Below, piece by piece: positions 1 to 5,390 of a DNA stretch of 8,744 nt. How positions within the stretch are numbered: position 1 is the first letter of the stretch; every line of letters starts with the position of its first letter. The notes below the pieces were generated by a model. That model had not been told where the DNA came from and made no database searches. It saw only the letters and a program-made list of their open reading frames with translations. Source of the stretch: an uncultured Clostridia bacterium (GTDB lineage: Bacteria; Bacillota; Clostridia; TANB77; CAG-508); NCBI GenBank assembly GCA_934101145.1, contig CAKOPZ010000029.1, positions 1 through 8,744 on the forward strand, written 5' to 3'. A program made the translations under genes and the position numbers.

Positions 1-42
1 ATACATTTTTAATACATCAACATTTTCTTTTGAATCACTCAT
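1..42 (-). CDS. 5' end of an unidentified gene, cut by the window edge
   Basis: On the minus strand an ATG at 42-40 opens a frame that stays open to base 1, giving MSDSKENVDVLKMY. A Shine-Dalgarno sequence AGAGGTG (48-54) sits 5 bases upstream, which is good spacing and the main reason to believe this start. The gene begins 12 bases after the stop of the 25-residue mini-ORF at 55-132, so the two are probably translated from one message. Fourteen residues, polar and without a hydrophobic segment, are too few to assign a family. The rest lies beyond the left edge. Confidence 0.55.
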   Translation of the reverse strand, partial: MSDSKENVDVLKMY

Positions 43-54
43 ATTTACACCTCT

Positions 55-132
55 TTACAAAAAAATATATAAGCTAATATATAATAAGTTCCCTAATATA
101 ATTAATAATATTCCTGTTTTTATTTTTTTCAT
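55..132 (-). CDS. 25-residue hydrophobic peptide (small membrane protein candidate)
   Basis: A short minus-strand frame from ATG (132-130) to TAA (57-55) encodes 25 residues. It starts MKKIKTG, continues as an almost unbroken Ile/Leu/Tyr/Phe stretch from residue 8 to 25, and ends in YIFL. A consensus AGGAGG (140-145) lies 7 bases before the ATG, as good as for any large gene here. A Lys-rich N-terminus followed by about 18 hydrophobic residues is what a single-span small membrane protein or an uncleaved signal-like peptide looks like. The stop lies just ahead of the ribosome binding site of the next gene (start at 42), so it could also act as a leader peptide coupled to that gene. I recognise no family. 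In DNA this AT-rich, hydrophobic short ORFs can arise by chance; the ribosome binding site is the main evidence that it is real. Confidence 0.5.
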   Translation of the reverse strand: MKKIKTGILLIILGNLLYISLYIFL

Positions 133-201
133 AATCAATCCTCCTGAAATTTTTCTTTGTCAATCGCCTCACGATCGATTTTGTGGCAATTTTTATTCAT
201 T

Positions 202-429
202 TTAGAGTACGTTATCGATTAAAGAAATGTTAAGCAATATCAAGCGTTTCTGATATTTTCCCAAATTGTATGCTCATACGGGGGTAAAATCACCTGGGTG
301 TGAAAATAGTACCACCCATTTTCCTCTATAATCGTTTAAGCTTATTCTTCCCATTGTCGTATCTGCTTCAAACTCCGGAGCTTGTTGCCCTATCTTTACA
401 ATACCATTCATCATTATTTCATAATCCAT
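202..429 (-). pseudogene. Peroxiredoxin (Prx6/AhpC type) N-terminal remnant with UGA at the peroxidatic Cys codon
   Basis: Starting at ATG 429-427 the frame encodes 51 residues that match the start of Prx6-type peroxiredoxins, thioredoxin-fold enzymes that reduce peroxides with a reactive cysteine. KIGQQAPEF lies at residues 12-20, DTTMG at 23-27, RGKWVVLF at 35-42 and SHPGDFTPV at 43-51. The PxxxTxxC active-site motif is present (P45, T49), but codon 52, where cysteine belongs, is TGA (276-274). Reading through TGA gives UAYNLGKYQKR, which still loosely resembles the family pattern C-x3-F-x2-F-x-K-R. The frame then ends at TAA (204-202) after 75 codons, against about 200-220 in the family, and no other frame supplies the missing thioredoxin-fold half. 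The nearest GGAGG (444-448) is 14 bases from the ATG, which is loose. I read it as a decayed or truncated gene. A selenocysteine codon inherited from a PrxU-like ancestor is possible because UGA falls exactly on the catalytic position and a hairpin follows. Confidence 0.7.
230..264 (-). promoter_or_regulatory. SECIS-like stem-loop downstream of the peroxiredoxin UGA
   Basis: In the minus-strand transcript, 9 bases after the UGA, bases 264-260 (UUGGG) can pair with 234-230 (CUUAA). After a small internal loop, 257-251 (AAUAUCA) pairs perfectly with 242-236 (UGAUAUU). The apical loop GAAACGCU begins with G, and 23 bases separate it from the UGA. Bacterial SECIS elements lie just 3' of the Sec UGA, with a G among the first loop bases and a distance of this order, so the geometry fits. 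Stems this short are common by chance in AT-rich DNA, and the reading frame after it is truncated, so function is uncertain. Confidence 0.3.
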
Positions 430-431
430 AA

Positions 432-482
432 AAAAATAAACTCCCTCCTTTTTGTATTATTTTATGAAAAGAGTTTATTTTT
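432..482 (-). terminator. Perfect 12-bp inverted repeat with T-run after the DUF308 gene
   Basis: Bases 432-443 and 471-482 are perfect 12-bp inverted complements separated by 27 bases. Read on the minus strand, the hairpin starts 9 bases after the stop of the DUF308 gene. Its 3' arm runs into seven consecutive T (436-430), so a rho-independent terminator is the simplest reading. The stem has only three G-C pairs and the loop is long, which would make it weak. The GGAGG (444-448) ahead of the peroxiredoxin remnant lies in the loop beside the stem, so the structure might instead influence access to that site. Confidence 0.4.
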
Positions 483-491
483 GTTACATTT

Positions 492-1037
492 CTAGTCTAA
501 TTTATATAATGAATCAACATTTTTTATAAATATAAAGTTTTCTATTAATTCTATGACAGCATATACTATCATAAACGCTCCTATTAAAACAACCATTGCT
601 TCTGGATCTGCAATTATATATATACCTCCTACCATCATGATCACTGATAGAACAAATACTATAGCCCATGTGCTAATTTTAGCTGCGCTTAGTTTCATTG
701 ATAATGTTAAATTCATTAATCCACTATATGTAATCCAAATACCAATAAGTACAACAAATATTGAAGCTACTTGGCGTGCATATGCTAAGATGATAATTCC
801 TATAACAAATGCAACAAGTCCATGGATTAATTCATAATTATAAAAGTCATAATTTCCTTGTAATATAAAATAATCAATAATTTTTATAATTCCTATTGCT
901 AAAAATACAATTCCTGTGATAAAGGCAACAATTTCTAATGTTGTTGTAGGTTTTACTATTAAAATTATTCCTAACACAATATAAATAATTGCTGCAATGA
1001 CTGCTGACCAGCCTGCTTTTTTTAATAATTTTTCCAT
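492..1037 (-). CDS. DUF308/HdeD-like six-helix membrane protein
   Basis: This 181-residue protein is almost entirely hydrophobic. Six likely membrane helices lie at about residues 9-28, 33-56, 69-85, 88-110, 121-143 and 147-171. They form three pairs, each with a short glycine-rich pattern such as YIVLGIILIVKP, AFVIGIIILAYA or VGGIYIIADPEA. The length, the three-fold helix-pair layout and the Gly/Pro placement fit the DUF308 family, to which E. coli HdeD (acid-stress associated) belongs; the biochemical role of most members is unknown. The N-terminus MEKLLKKAGW is short and basic with no cleavable signal. AGGAGG lies 8 bases before the ATG, supporting this start. It follows metG by 46 bases in the same direction and is probably the last intact gene of the unit, with a hairpin after its stop. 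The family call is by pattern; I cannot infer a substrate. Confidence 0.75.
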   Translation of the reverse strand: MEKLLKKAGWSAVIAAIIYIVLGIILIVKPTTTLEIVAFITGIVFLAIGIIKIIDYFILQGNYDFYNYELIHGLVAFVIGIIILAYARQVASIFVVLIGIWITYSGLMNLTLSMKLSAAKISTWAIVFVLSVIMMVGGIYIIADPEAMVVLIGAFMIVYAVIELIENFIFIKNVDSLYKLD

Positions 1038-1083
1038 TTTCTATTCCTCCTTAGATTATATATCAACTTTATATTTATAAATA

Positions 1084-2679
1084 TTATTCTTCTATTCTTG
1101 TAAATAAAGGTTCAATATCTTCAAGTTTAATATCGCTTTTAATTTCTATTATATTCCAACTATTTTCCCCTAAATGTAAGAAGCTACGTATTTTTGAGCA
1201 TGTCTCAGGCATAAAAGGTTCAAATATATTTGATAAATTAGCAATTATAACACTACAATTATATATTGTTTTGTTAAATTCTTCTATATTTTCTTTTCTT
1301 TGAATCCAAGGTTTATTATCATCATAATATTTATTTGCAAATTCAACAAGTTCCATTGCGCTATCAGATGCAGCCTTAAACTCCAAATTTTCTATTTGTT
1401 CTCCAACTTTTTTGTATGTTTCTTCAATCTTATTTTTAACTTCTGCATCTAATTCAGCAACTACAATTTCTTCAATTCCTTTAAATTTCAAAGTTCTATT
1501 TACTAAATTTCCAAATTTATTTAAAAGTTCACCATTGTTTGTTGCTAAAAAGCTTTCAAGCGTAAAATTTGAATCTTTTTTCTCAGGGCCATTATTTATT
1601 AAATGGAAACGAAGTGAATCTGGATTATATCTGTCAACAAGTTCTATTGCTGGTATTCCATTTCCTTTGCTCTTTGAAATTTTTTCATCATTGATATTTA
1701 AATATTCTGATGAAACTATTGTATCTACTAAATGATAATCTTCCTTTAAAGCAAGAAGTAAAGCATTAAATATAATGCTATGAAATACAATATTGTCTTT
1801 TCCATGAACCATATATATTTCATTATTATGTCCTTCTTTCCAATATTGCTCCCAATCTTGTCCATGTTCTAGGCACCATTGCTTTGTTGCTGTAACATAT
1901 CCAAGCACTGCATCAATCCATACATACATTTTTTTGTCTTCATATCCATCTATTGGGATATCAACACCCCAATCAAGATCTCTTGTTACTGCTCTATCAA
2001 CTAAGCCTTGTTTCAAATATTTATTTGTTTCGTTTTTTGCATTAGCTCTCCAAAGTCTTGAACTTTTTTCAGTATGTTCTTCAATTGCTTTTTGAAATTT
2101 TGATAATGCTAAATATAAATTTTTGTTTTCTTTCAAAACAGTTTTATCTCCACATTCTCTGCAGATTCCATCTTTCATATCCTCTATTGTAGGAACATAC
2201 TGACAATTGTCGCATTGTTCTGCTTTTGTTTCTACTCCACATTTTGGACATATGATTTGAATTTCTCTATCTGATAAAAATTTTCCGCAATTTTCACAAT
2301 ATGGTTGTGGTTCTAATTTTTCATATATGTATCCATTATCATATATCTTTTTAAATATTTCCATTACTTCCTTTTTATGAAAATCCGTATCTGTATTTGT
2401 ATACAAATCATATGAAAAATGAAATTTCTCTAAAGCTTGTCTATCTCTATTATCATAATATTCAGCAATCTCTTTTGGAGATTTTTTTTCTTTTTTTGCT
2501 CTTTCTGTTATTGGTGTTCCATGGCAATCTGTTCCAGATACAAATACTACATTATCACCTTTTGCTCTAAAATATCTAGCTAAAACATCTCCAGAAATTA
2601 ATCCAGCTATATGTCCTAAGTGTATATCACTATTTGCATATGGCCAGGCCCCTCCAATTACAATATTCTTATTCTCCAT
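1084..2679 (-). CDS. metG: Methionine--tRNA ligase (MetRS2-like subtype, no C-terminal tRNA-binding domain)
   Basis: This cytoplasmic class I synthetase charges tRNA-Met, including initiator tRNA, with methionine using ATP. The 531 residues hold the class I HIGH signature as HLGH (20-23), preceded by GGAWPYANSDI (9-19). The KMSKS loop is KISKS (333-337). The connective insertion has four CxxC pairs (C128/131, C144/147, C156/159, C173/176), the full double zinc-knuckle form. The anticodon-binding helical domain has NKYY...KPW (449-458), matching the conserved region with the anticodon-contacting tryptophan. The protein ends soon after this domain and lacks the EMAP/Trbp111-like domain that brings many MetRS to about 650-680 residues. 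The GGAWPYAN opening differs from the TPIYYPN-type opening usual in Bacillus and Clostridium MetS, and resembles the second MetRS of some Firmicutes and archaeal enzymes. GAGGAG lies 6 bases before the ATG. A 66-base gap filled by palindromes separates it from the gene upstream; there is no room for a T-box leader. Confidence 0.96.
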   Translation of the reverse strand: MENKNIVIGGAWPYANSDIHLGHIAGLISGDVLARYFRAKGDNVVFVSGTDCHGTPITERAKKEKKSPKEIAEYYDNRDRQALEKFHFSYDLYTNTDTDFHKKEVMEIFKKIYDNGYIYEKLEPQPYCENCGKFLSDREIQIICPKCGVETKAEQCDNCQYVPTIEDMKDGICRECGDKTVLKENKNLYLALSKFQKAIEEHTEKSSRLWRANAKNETNKYLKQGLVDRAVTRDLDWGVDIPIDGYEDKKMYVWIDAVLGYVTATKQWCLEHGQDWEQYWKEGHNNEIYMVHGKDNIVFHSIIFNALLLALKEDYHLVDTIVSSEYLNINDEKISKSKGNGIPAIELVDRYNPDSLRFHLINNGPEKKDSNFTLESFLATNNGELLNKFGNLVNRTLKFKGIEEIVVAELDAEVKNKIEETYKKVGEQIENLEFKAASDSAMELVEFANKYYDDNKPWIQRKENIEEFNKTIYNCSVIIANLSNIFEPFMPETCSKIRSFLHLGENSWNIIEIKSDIKLEDIEPLFTRIEE

Positions 2680-2693
2680 TTCTATCTCCTCTC

Positions 2694-2707
2694 ATAATTG
2701 CAATTAT
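2694..2707. repeat. 14-bp perfect palindrome upstream of metG
   Basis: ATAATTGCAATTAT is a perfect palindrome lying 2 bases upstream of the metG ribosome binding site (2686-2691) and directly abutting the long hairpin at 2708-2754. Such dyads can be operator half-site pairs for a dimeric regulator, but in DNA this AT-rich a 14-bp palindrome alone is weak evidence. Confidence 0.4.
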
Positions 2708-2754
2708 AGTTTTAATATACTAGGAAAGAGTAACTTTCCTAGTATATTAAAACT
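2708..2754 (-). repeat. Perfect 21-bp hairpin between the three-helix membrane gene and metG
   Basis: Bases 2708-2728 and 2734-2754 are perfect 21-bp inverted complements around a 5-base loop. The arm nearer the upstream gene contains that gene's TAA stop (2749-2747) and its last two codons. On the minus strand the 3' arm is followed by ATAATTG, not a T-run, so it does not look like a standard rho-independent terminator for the genes here. On the plus strand it is followed by a T-rich stretch, but no plus-strand gene feeds it. It could be an RNA-processing (RNase III) or stability element setting the metG message level, a partial terminator, or a small mobile palindromic repeat. A 21-bp perfect stem is very unlikely to be chance. 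Confidence 0.7.
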
Positions 2755-3088
2755 TTGTTTCTTGCCAGAACCAATCCAGGCTGTTGTCAATTACTTTTTT
2801 CTTTTTAACTTTAGCTTCAATATCATCTATCCATAAATATGATATAAATGATAAGAATATAAATACTAAGTCATAAATAATTGATTGTATCGTTGCTTGT
2901 AATCCTTCTTGTGTTAGTTTTCCCATAGAAAATTCTAACGCATGTAATACTAATACTGCTATAAAAATAAATAACATTATTCCTGCAATAACACTTTTTT
3001 TACTTTGATATGAGAACCATAATACTAACACGAAAAGCATTAATGCAGTAAACAATGCAAATGGCTCAGTAAAATTTATCATTGGCAT
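2747..3088 (-). CDS. Small membrane protein with three predicted helices, unrecognised family
   Basis: This 113-residue protein has three hydrophobic segments at about residues 8-26, 32-51 and 66-86. A cytoplasmic-looking C-terminal tail follows, with a basic cluster KVKKKK (93-98) and an aromatic end (WFWQETKF). By the positive-inside rule the lysine-rich tail suggests an inside C-terminus. I see no catalytic or metal-binding motif and do not recognise the family. A strong AGGAGG (3099-3104) lies 10 bases before the chosen ATG; the Met at residue 3 would give 16 bases, so the first ATG is preferred. It starts 29 bases after the glmM stop and is surely co-transcribed with it. Its final codons and stop lie inside the 5' arm of the 21-bp hairpin. 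A role in envelope biogenesis beside glmM is only a guess from position. Confidence 0.75.
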   Translation of the reverse strand: MPMINFTEPFALFTALMLFVLVLWFSYQSKKSVIAGIMLFIFIAVLVLHALEFSMGKLTQEGLQATIQSIIYDLVFIFLSFISYLWIDDIEAKVKKKKVIDNSLDWFWQETKF

Positions 3089-3117
3089 ATCTCATTTCCC
3101 TCCTAATCTTATATATA

Positions 3118-4482
3118 TTAATTTAATTTTTTCTCAATTAATTTAACAAGGTTTTCTGCTTTTGTTTTTATATAATTTTTGTCTTTACCTTCTATCATAA
3201 CCCTTACTAAAGGTTCTGTTCCTGATGGTCTAATTAAAACTCTACCATTACCAGAAAATTCTTCTTCAAGTTTTGATATTTCATTCTTTATTTCTTCATC
3301 TTTTTCATAGTCATATTTTTTGTTACTATCAACCTTAGCATTAACCAAAACTTGAGGATATATTTGTATTATATCACATAATTTTGAAGCTGAAACATTT
3401 TTTTCTAAAAGAATTTTTATTAACATTATCGATGTTAATATTCCATCTCCTGTAGGGTTATAATCAAGCATTATAATATGTCCTGATTGTTCACCACCAA
3501 GATTATATCCTTCTTTCAACATTTTTTCAAGTACATATCTATCCCCAACTTTTGTTTGTTCAAAATTTATTTCATTTACCTCTGCATATTTATTAAGTCC
3601 TAAATTACTCATAACAGTTGCAACTAAAGTATCCTTTTTTAGTGTTCCTTTTTCTTTCATGTAATTTGAAATAACTGCAAGCAATTTATCTCCATCTATT
3701 TCATTACCATTTTCGTCAACTGCCAAACATCTATCTCCATCACCATCATATGCAATTCCTAAATTGCAATTATTTTCAACCACATACTTCTTTAAAAAAT
3801 CCAAATGTGTTGAACCACAATTATCATTTATGTTTACACCATTTGGAGTATTATTAAGTATATAGTGTTTTATTCCAAGTGCTGTAAATACCTTTTCTGC
3901 AACAACTGATGTAGCTCCATTAGCTGTATCAATTGCAATTACAAAATCAGATTTATCCAGATTTTCAAGAGCCTCTTCGAAATTTTTTCTAAAGAAATAT
4001 ACGTATTCATCAAGCAAATCAGTTCTAATTTCTGAAACTCCTATTTTTTCATTTACTGCAGAAAAATTATCTAATTTACCAGAATCCATTATCTCTTCAA
4101 TTTCTTCCTCTAGTTCATCTGGAATTTTCATTCCTTTGTTGCTAAAATATTTTACTCCGTTAAACTCATATGTATTGTGTGATGCAGAAATCACTACACT
4201 TGCATCAGCCTTCATTTTTTTAGTTAAATATGCTACTGCAGGTGTTGGCATTACGCCTAAAATCTTAACATTTGCACCATAACTTAAAAATCCAGCTGTC
4301 ATTGCGCTTTCAATTAAAGTTCCGGAAATACGTGTATCTCTTCCTATTAAAATAGTGGGTGTATGCTCACTATGTTTAGCTAAAACGTATGCTCCAGCTT
4401 TTGCAACTTTGTAAACAAGTTCTGGTGAAAGCTCTGTATTTGCAATTCTTCTGATTCCATCAGTTCCAAAATATTTTCTCAT
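3118..4482 (-). CDS. glmM: Phosphoglucosamine mutase
   Basis: GlmM interconverts glucosamine-6-phosphate and glucosamine-1-phosphate in the cytoplasm, the second step towards UDP-GlcNAc for peptidoglycan. The 454 residues match the usual length of about 445-450. All four alpha-D-phosphohexomutase signatures are visible. The phosphoserine loop ISASHN has catalytic S101, the metal-binding loop DGDGDR is at 246-251, the sugar-specificity loop GEQSGH is at 330-335, and the phosphate-binding loop RPSGTEP is at 418-424. The N-terminal KYFGTDGIRR (3-12) and GRDTRISG (47-54) are also typical. GEQSGH, rather than the GEXSGH forms of other hexose mutases, supports glucosamine specificity. The phosphoserine loop continues SASHNTYEFNG where many homologues have SASHNPxxxNG, a small change. 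GGAG precedes the ATG at normal spacing. It follows the CmpB-like gene by 32 bases. Activity normally requires phosphorylation of the serine. Confidence 0.97.
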   Translation of the reverse strand: MRKYFGTDGIRRIANTELSPELVYKVAKAGAYVLAKHSEHTPTILIGRDTRISGTLIESAMTAGFLSYGANVKILGVMPTPAVAYLTKKMKADASVVISASHNTYEFNGVKYFSNKGMKIPDELEEEIEEIMDSGKLDNFSAVNEKIGVSEIRTDLLDEYVYFFRKNFEEALENLDKSDFVIAIDTANGATSVVAEKVFTALGIKHYILNNTPNGVNINDNCGSTHLDFLKKYVVENNCNLGIAYDGDGDRCLAVDENGNEIDGDKLLAVISNYMKEKGTLKKDTLVATVMSNLGLNKYAEVNEINFEQTKVGDRYVLEKMLKEGYNLGGEQSGHIIMLDYNPTGDGILTSIMLIKILLEKNVSASKLCDIIQIYPQVLVNAKVDSNKKYDYEKDEEIKNEISKLEEEFSGNGRVLIRPSGTEPLVRVMIEGKDKNYIKTKAENLVKLIEKKLN

Positions 4483-4514
4483 ATTGTTCTCCTTTTCTTT
4501 TTGTATATTATATT

Positions 4515-5372
4515 CTAAGTATTATTAAAAATTTCATAATCCCTTAGTTGAGGTGTAAACACTTTTACATAATATGGTTGTATATGTTTTAGTATATCAC
4601 AAATCCATATTACATTCCCATCTTTTTTCGTAACTTTTATATTTGGAAAAGTTTTTAACATCTTTTCATCTGAAAAATATTTATCAATAAATTCTTTCAT
4701 TCTTGGCTCTTCATATATTTTTGTATATTCATCAATATAATCTTCTACTCCCTGAATATCTAGATTATAATTTTTTACCAGTCTTACATAAAACATTTTT
4801 AAAGCAAAACCCGTTACTACAAAGTCAATAAAAATAAATATCGTTAATACTATTGTAATCGGTTTCAATGCTTTTGGGTTTATTTTGTCTAGCAATTTTT
4901 CAATTCTTGGATGTACATATGTCATTAAATAAATTGCAAGAATTCCCCAAAAAAGTGAGAAACATACACATATTCTACCATTTATATTAAATGGCATTGT
5001 AGAATAATCCCACCATTTTATATGAAAGAACCACTCTCCAATAAAGCTAATTACATATTCTACCACTGAGCCAATAACAAAACCACCTGCAAATAATGTG
5101 TAATTATTTTTGTTGAATTTTTGAAGTCCAAGCACCATAACAACTGCCCCAACTCCATATATACTGCAAAATGGTCCATATAAAAAGCTTTGTCTACTTT
5201 CAATTACACCTTTTGTAAGAAGTCCAAATATAGTTTCTATAATATAGCCTACAATACTATAAACTATAAACCATGCAAGTATTCTAATAAGTGGAAAGTC
5301 AAATATAGTAAATTCTTTTTTCTGTTTTAATTCTTCGTTTTTTTCTATTGTTTTATTTGCAATCTCTTCCAT
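4515..5372 (-). CDS. CmpB-like (putative ABC-transporter type IV) membrane protein
   Basis: This 285-residue protein has a charged N-terminus (residues 1-22) and five likely membrane segments at about 29-49, 66-83, 92-113, 133-153 and 171-192. A soluble C-terminal tail of about 90 residues follows. The core matches the family labelled 'putative ABC-transporter type IV' (CmpB-like), common in Clostridia. Visible landmarks are GYIIETIFG (42-50), FLYGPFCSIYGVGAV (63-77), EYVISFIGEWFF (105-116), the WWDYS segment (120-124) and GRICVCFSLFWG (132-143). Despite the label there is no ATPase partner nearby and transport is unproven, so I give no substrate. The tail beyond residue 193 is rich in Lys, Asp and Tyr and I do not recognise it. 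GGAG lies close before the ATG. It starts 18 bases after the argS stop and is followed by glmM, so it is part of the same transcription unit. Confidence 0.8.
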   Translation of the reverse strand: MEEIANKTIEKNEELKQKKEFTIFDFPLIRILAWFIVYSIVGYIIETIFGLLTKGVIESRQSFLYGPFCSIYGVGAVVMVLGLQKFNKNNYTLFAGGFVIGSVVEYVISFIGEWFFHIKWWDYSTMPFNINGRICVCFSLFWGILAIYLMTYVHPRIEKLLDKINPKALKPITIVLTIFIFIDFVVTGFALKMFYVRLVKNYNLDIQGVEDYIDEYTKIYEEPRMKEFIDKYFSDEKMLKTFPNIKVTKKDGNVIWICDILKHIQPYYVKVFTPQLRDYEIFNNT

Positions 5373-5390
5373 TTATTTCTCCAATTCATA

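Noticed and set aside
158..163. Perfect TTGACA (-35-like) on the minus strand
   Set aside because: No -10 box lies at 16-18 bases; that position is occupied by the ribosome binding site of the mini-ORF.
135..200. A 21-residue minus-strand ORF from ATG 200-198 ending just before the mini-ORF start
   Set aside because: There is no ribosome binding site upstream of its ATG and no recognisable sequence; it overlaps the decayed peroxiredoxin region and is best left as chance or remnant.
489..517. Possible promoter TTGATT-17-TAGAAA ahead of the peroxiredoxin remnant
   Set aside because: Each box matches consensus at only four of six positions and lies inside the end of the DUF308 gene; too weak in AT-rich DNA.
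1038..1083. TATAAT-like sequence and AT palindrome (1071-1084) before the DUF308 gene
   Set aside because: The TATAAT lies only a few bases from the ribosome binding site, so a transcript would lack the site; the palindrome is purely A/T and expected by chance.
2680..2746. T-box leader for metG (and likewise before argS)
   Set aside because: The gaps are 66 and 19 bases, far too short for the T-box stems, and no T-box core sequence is seen.
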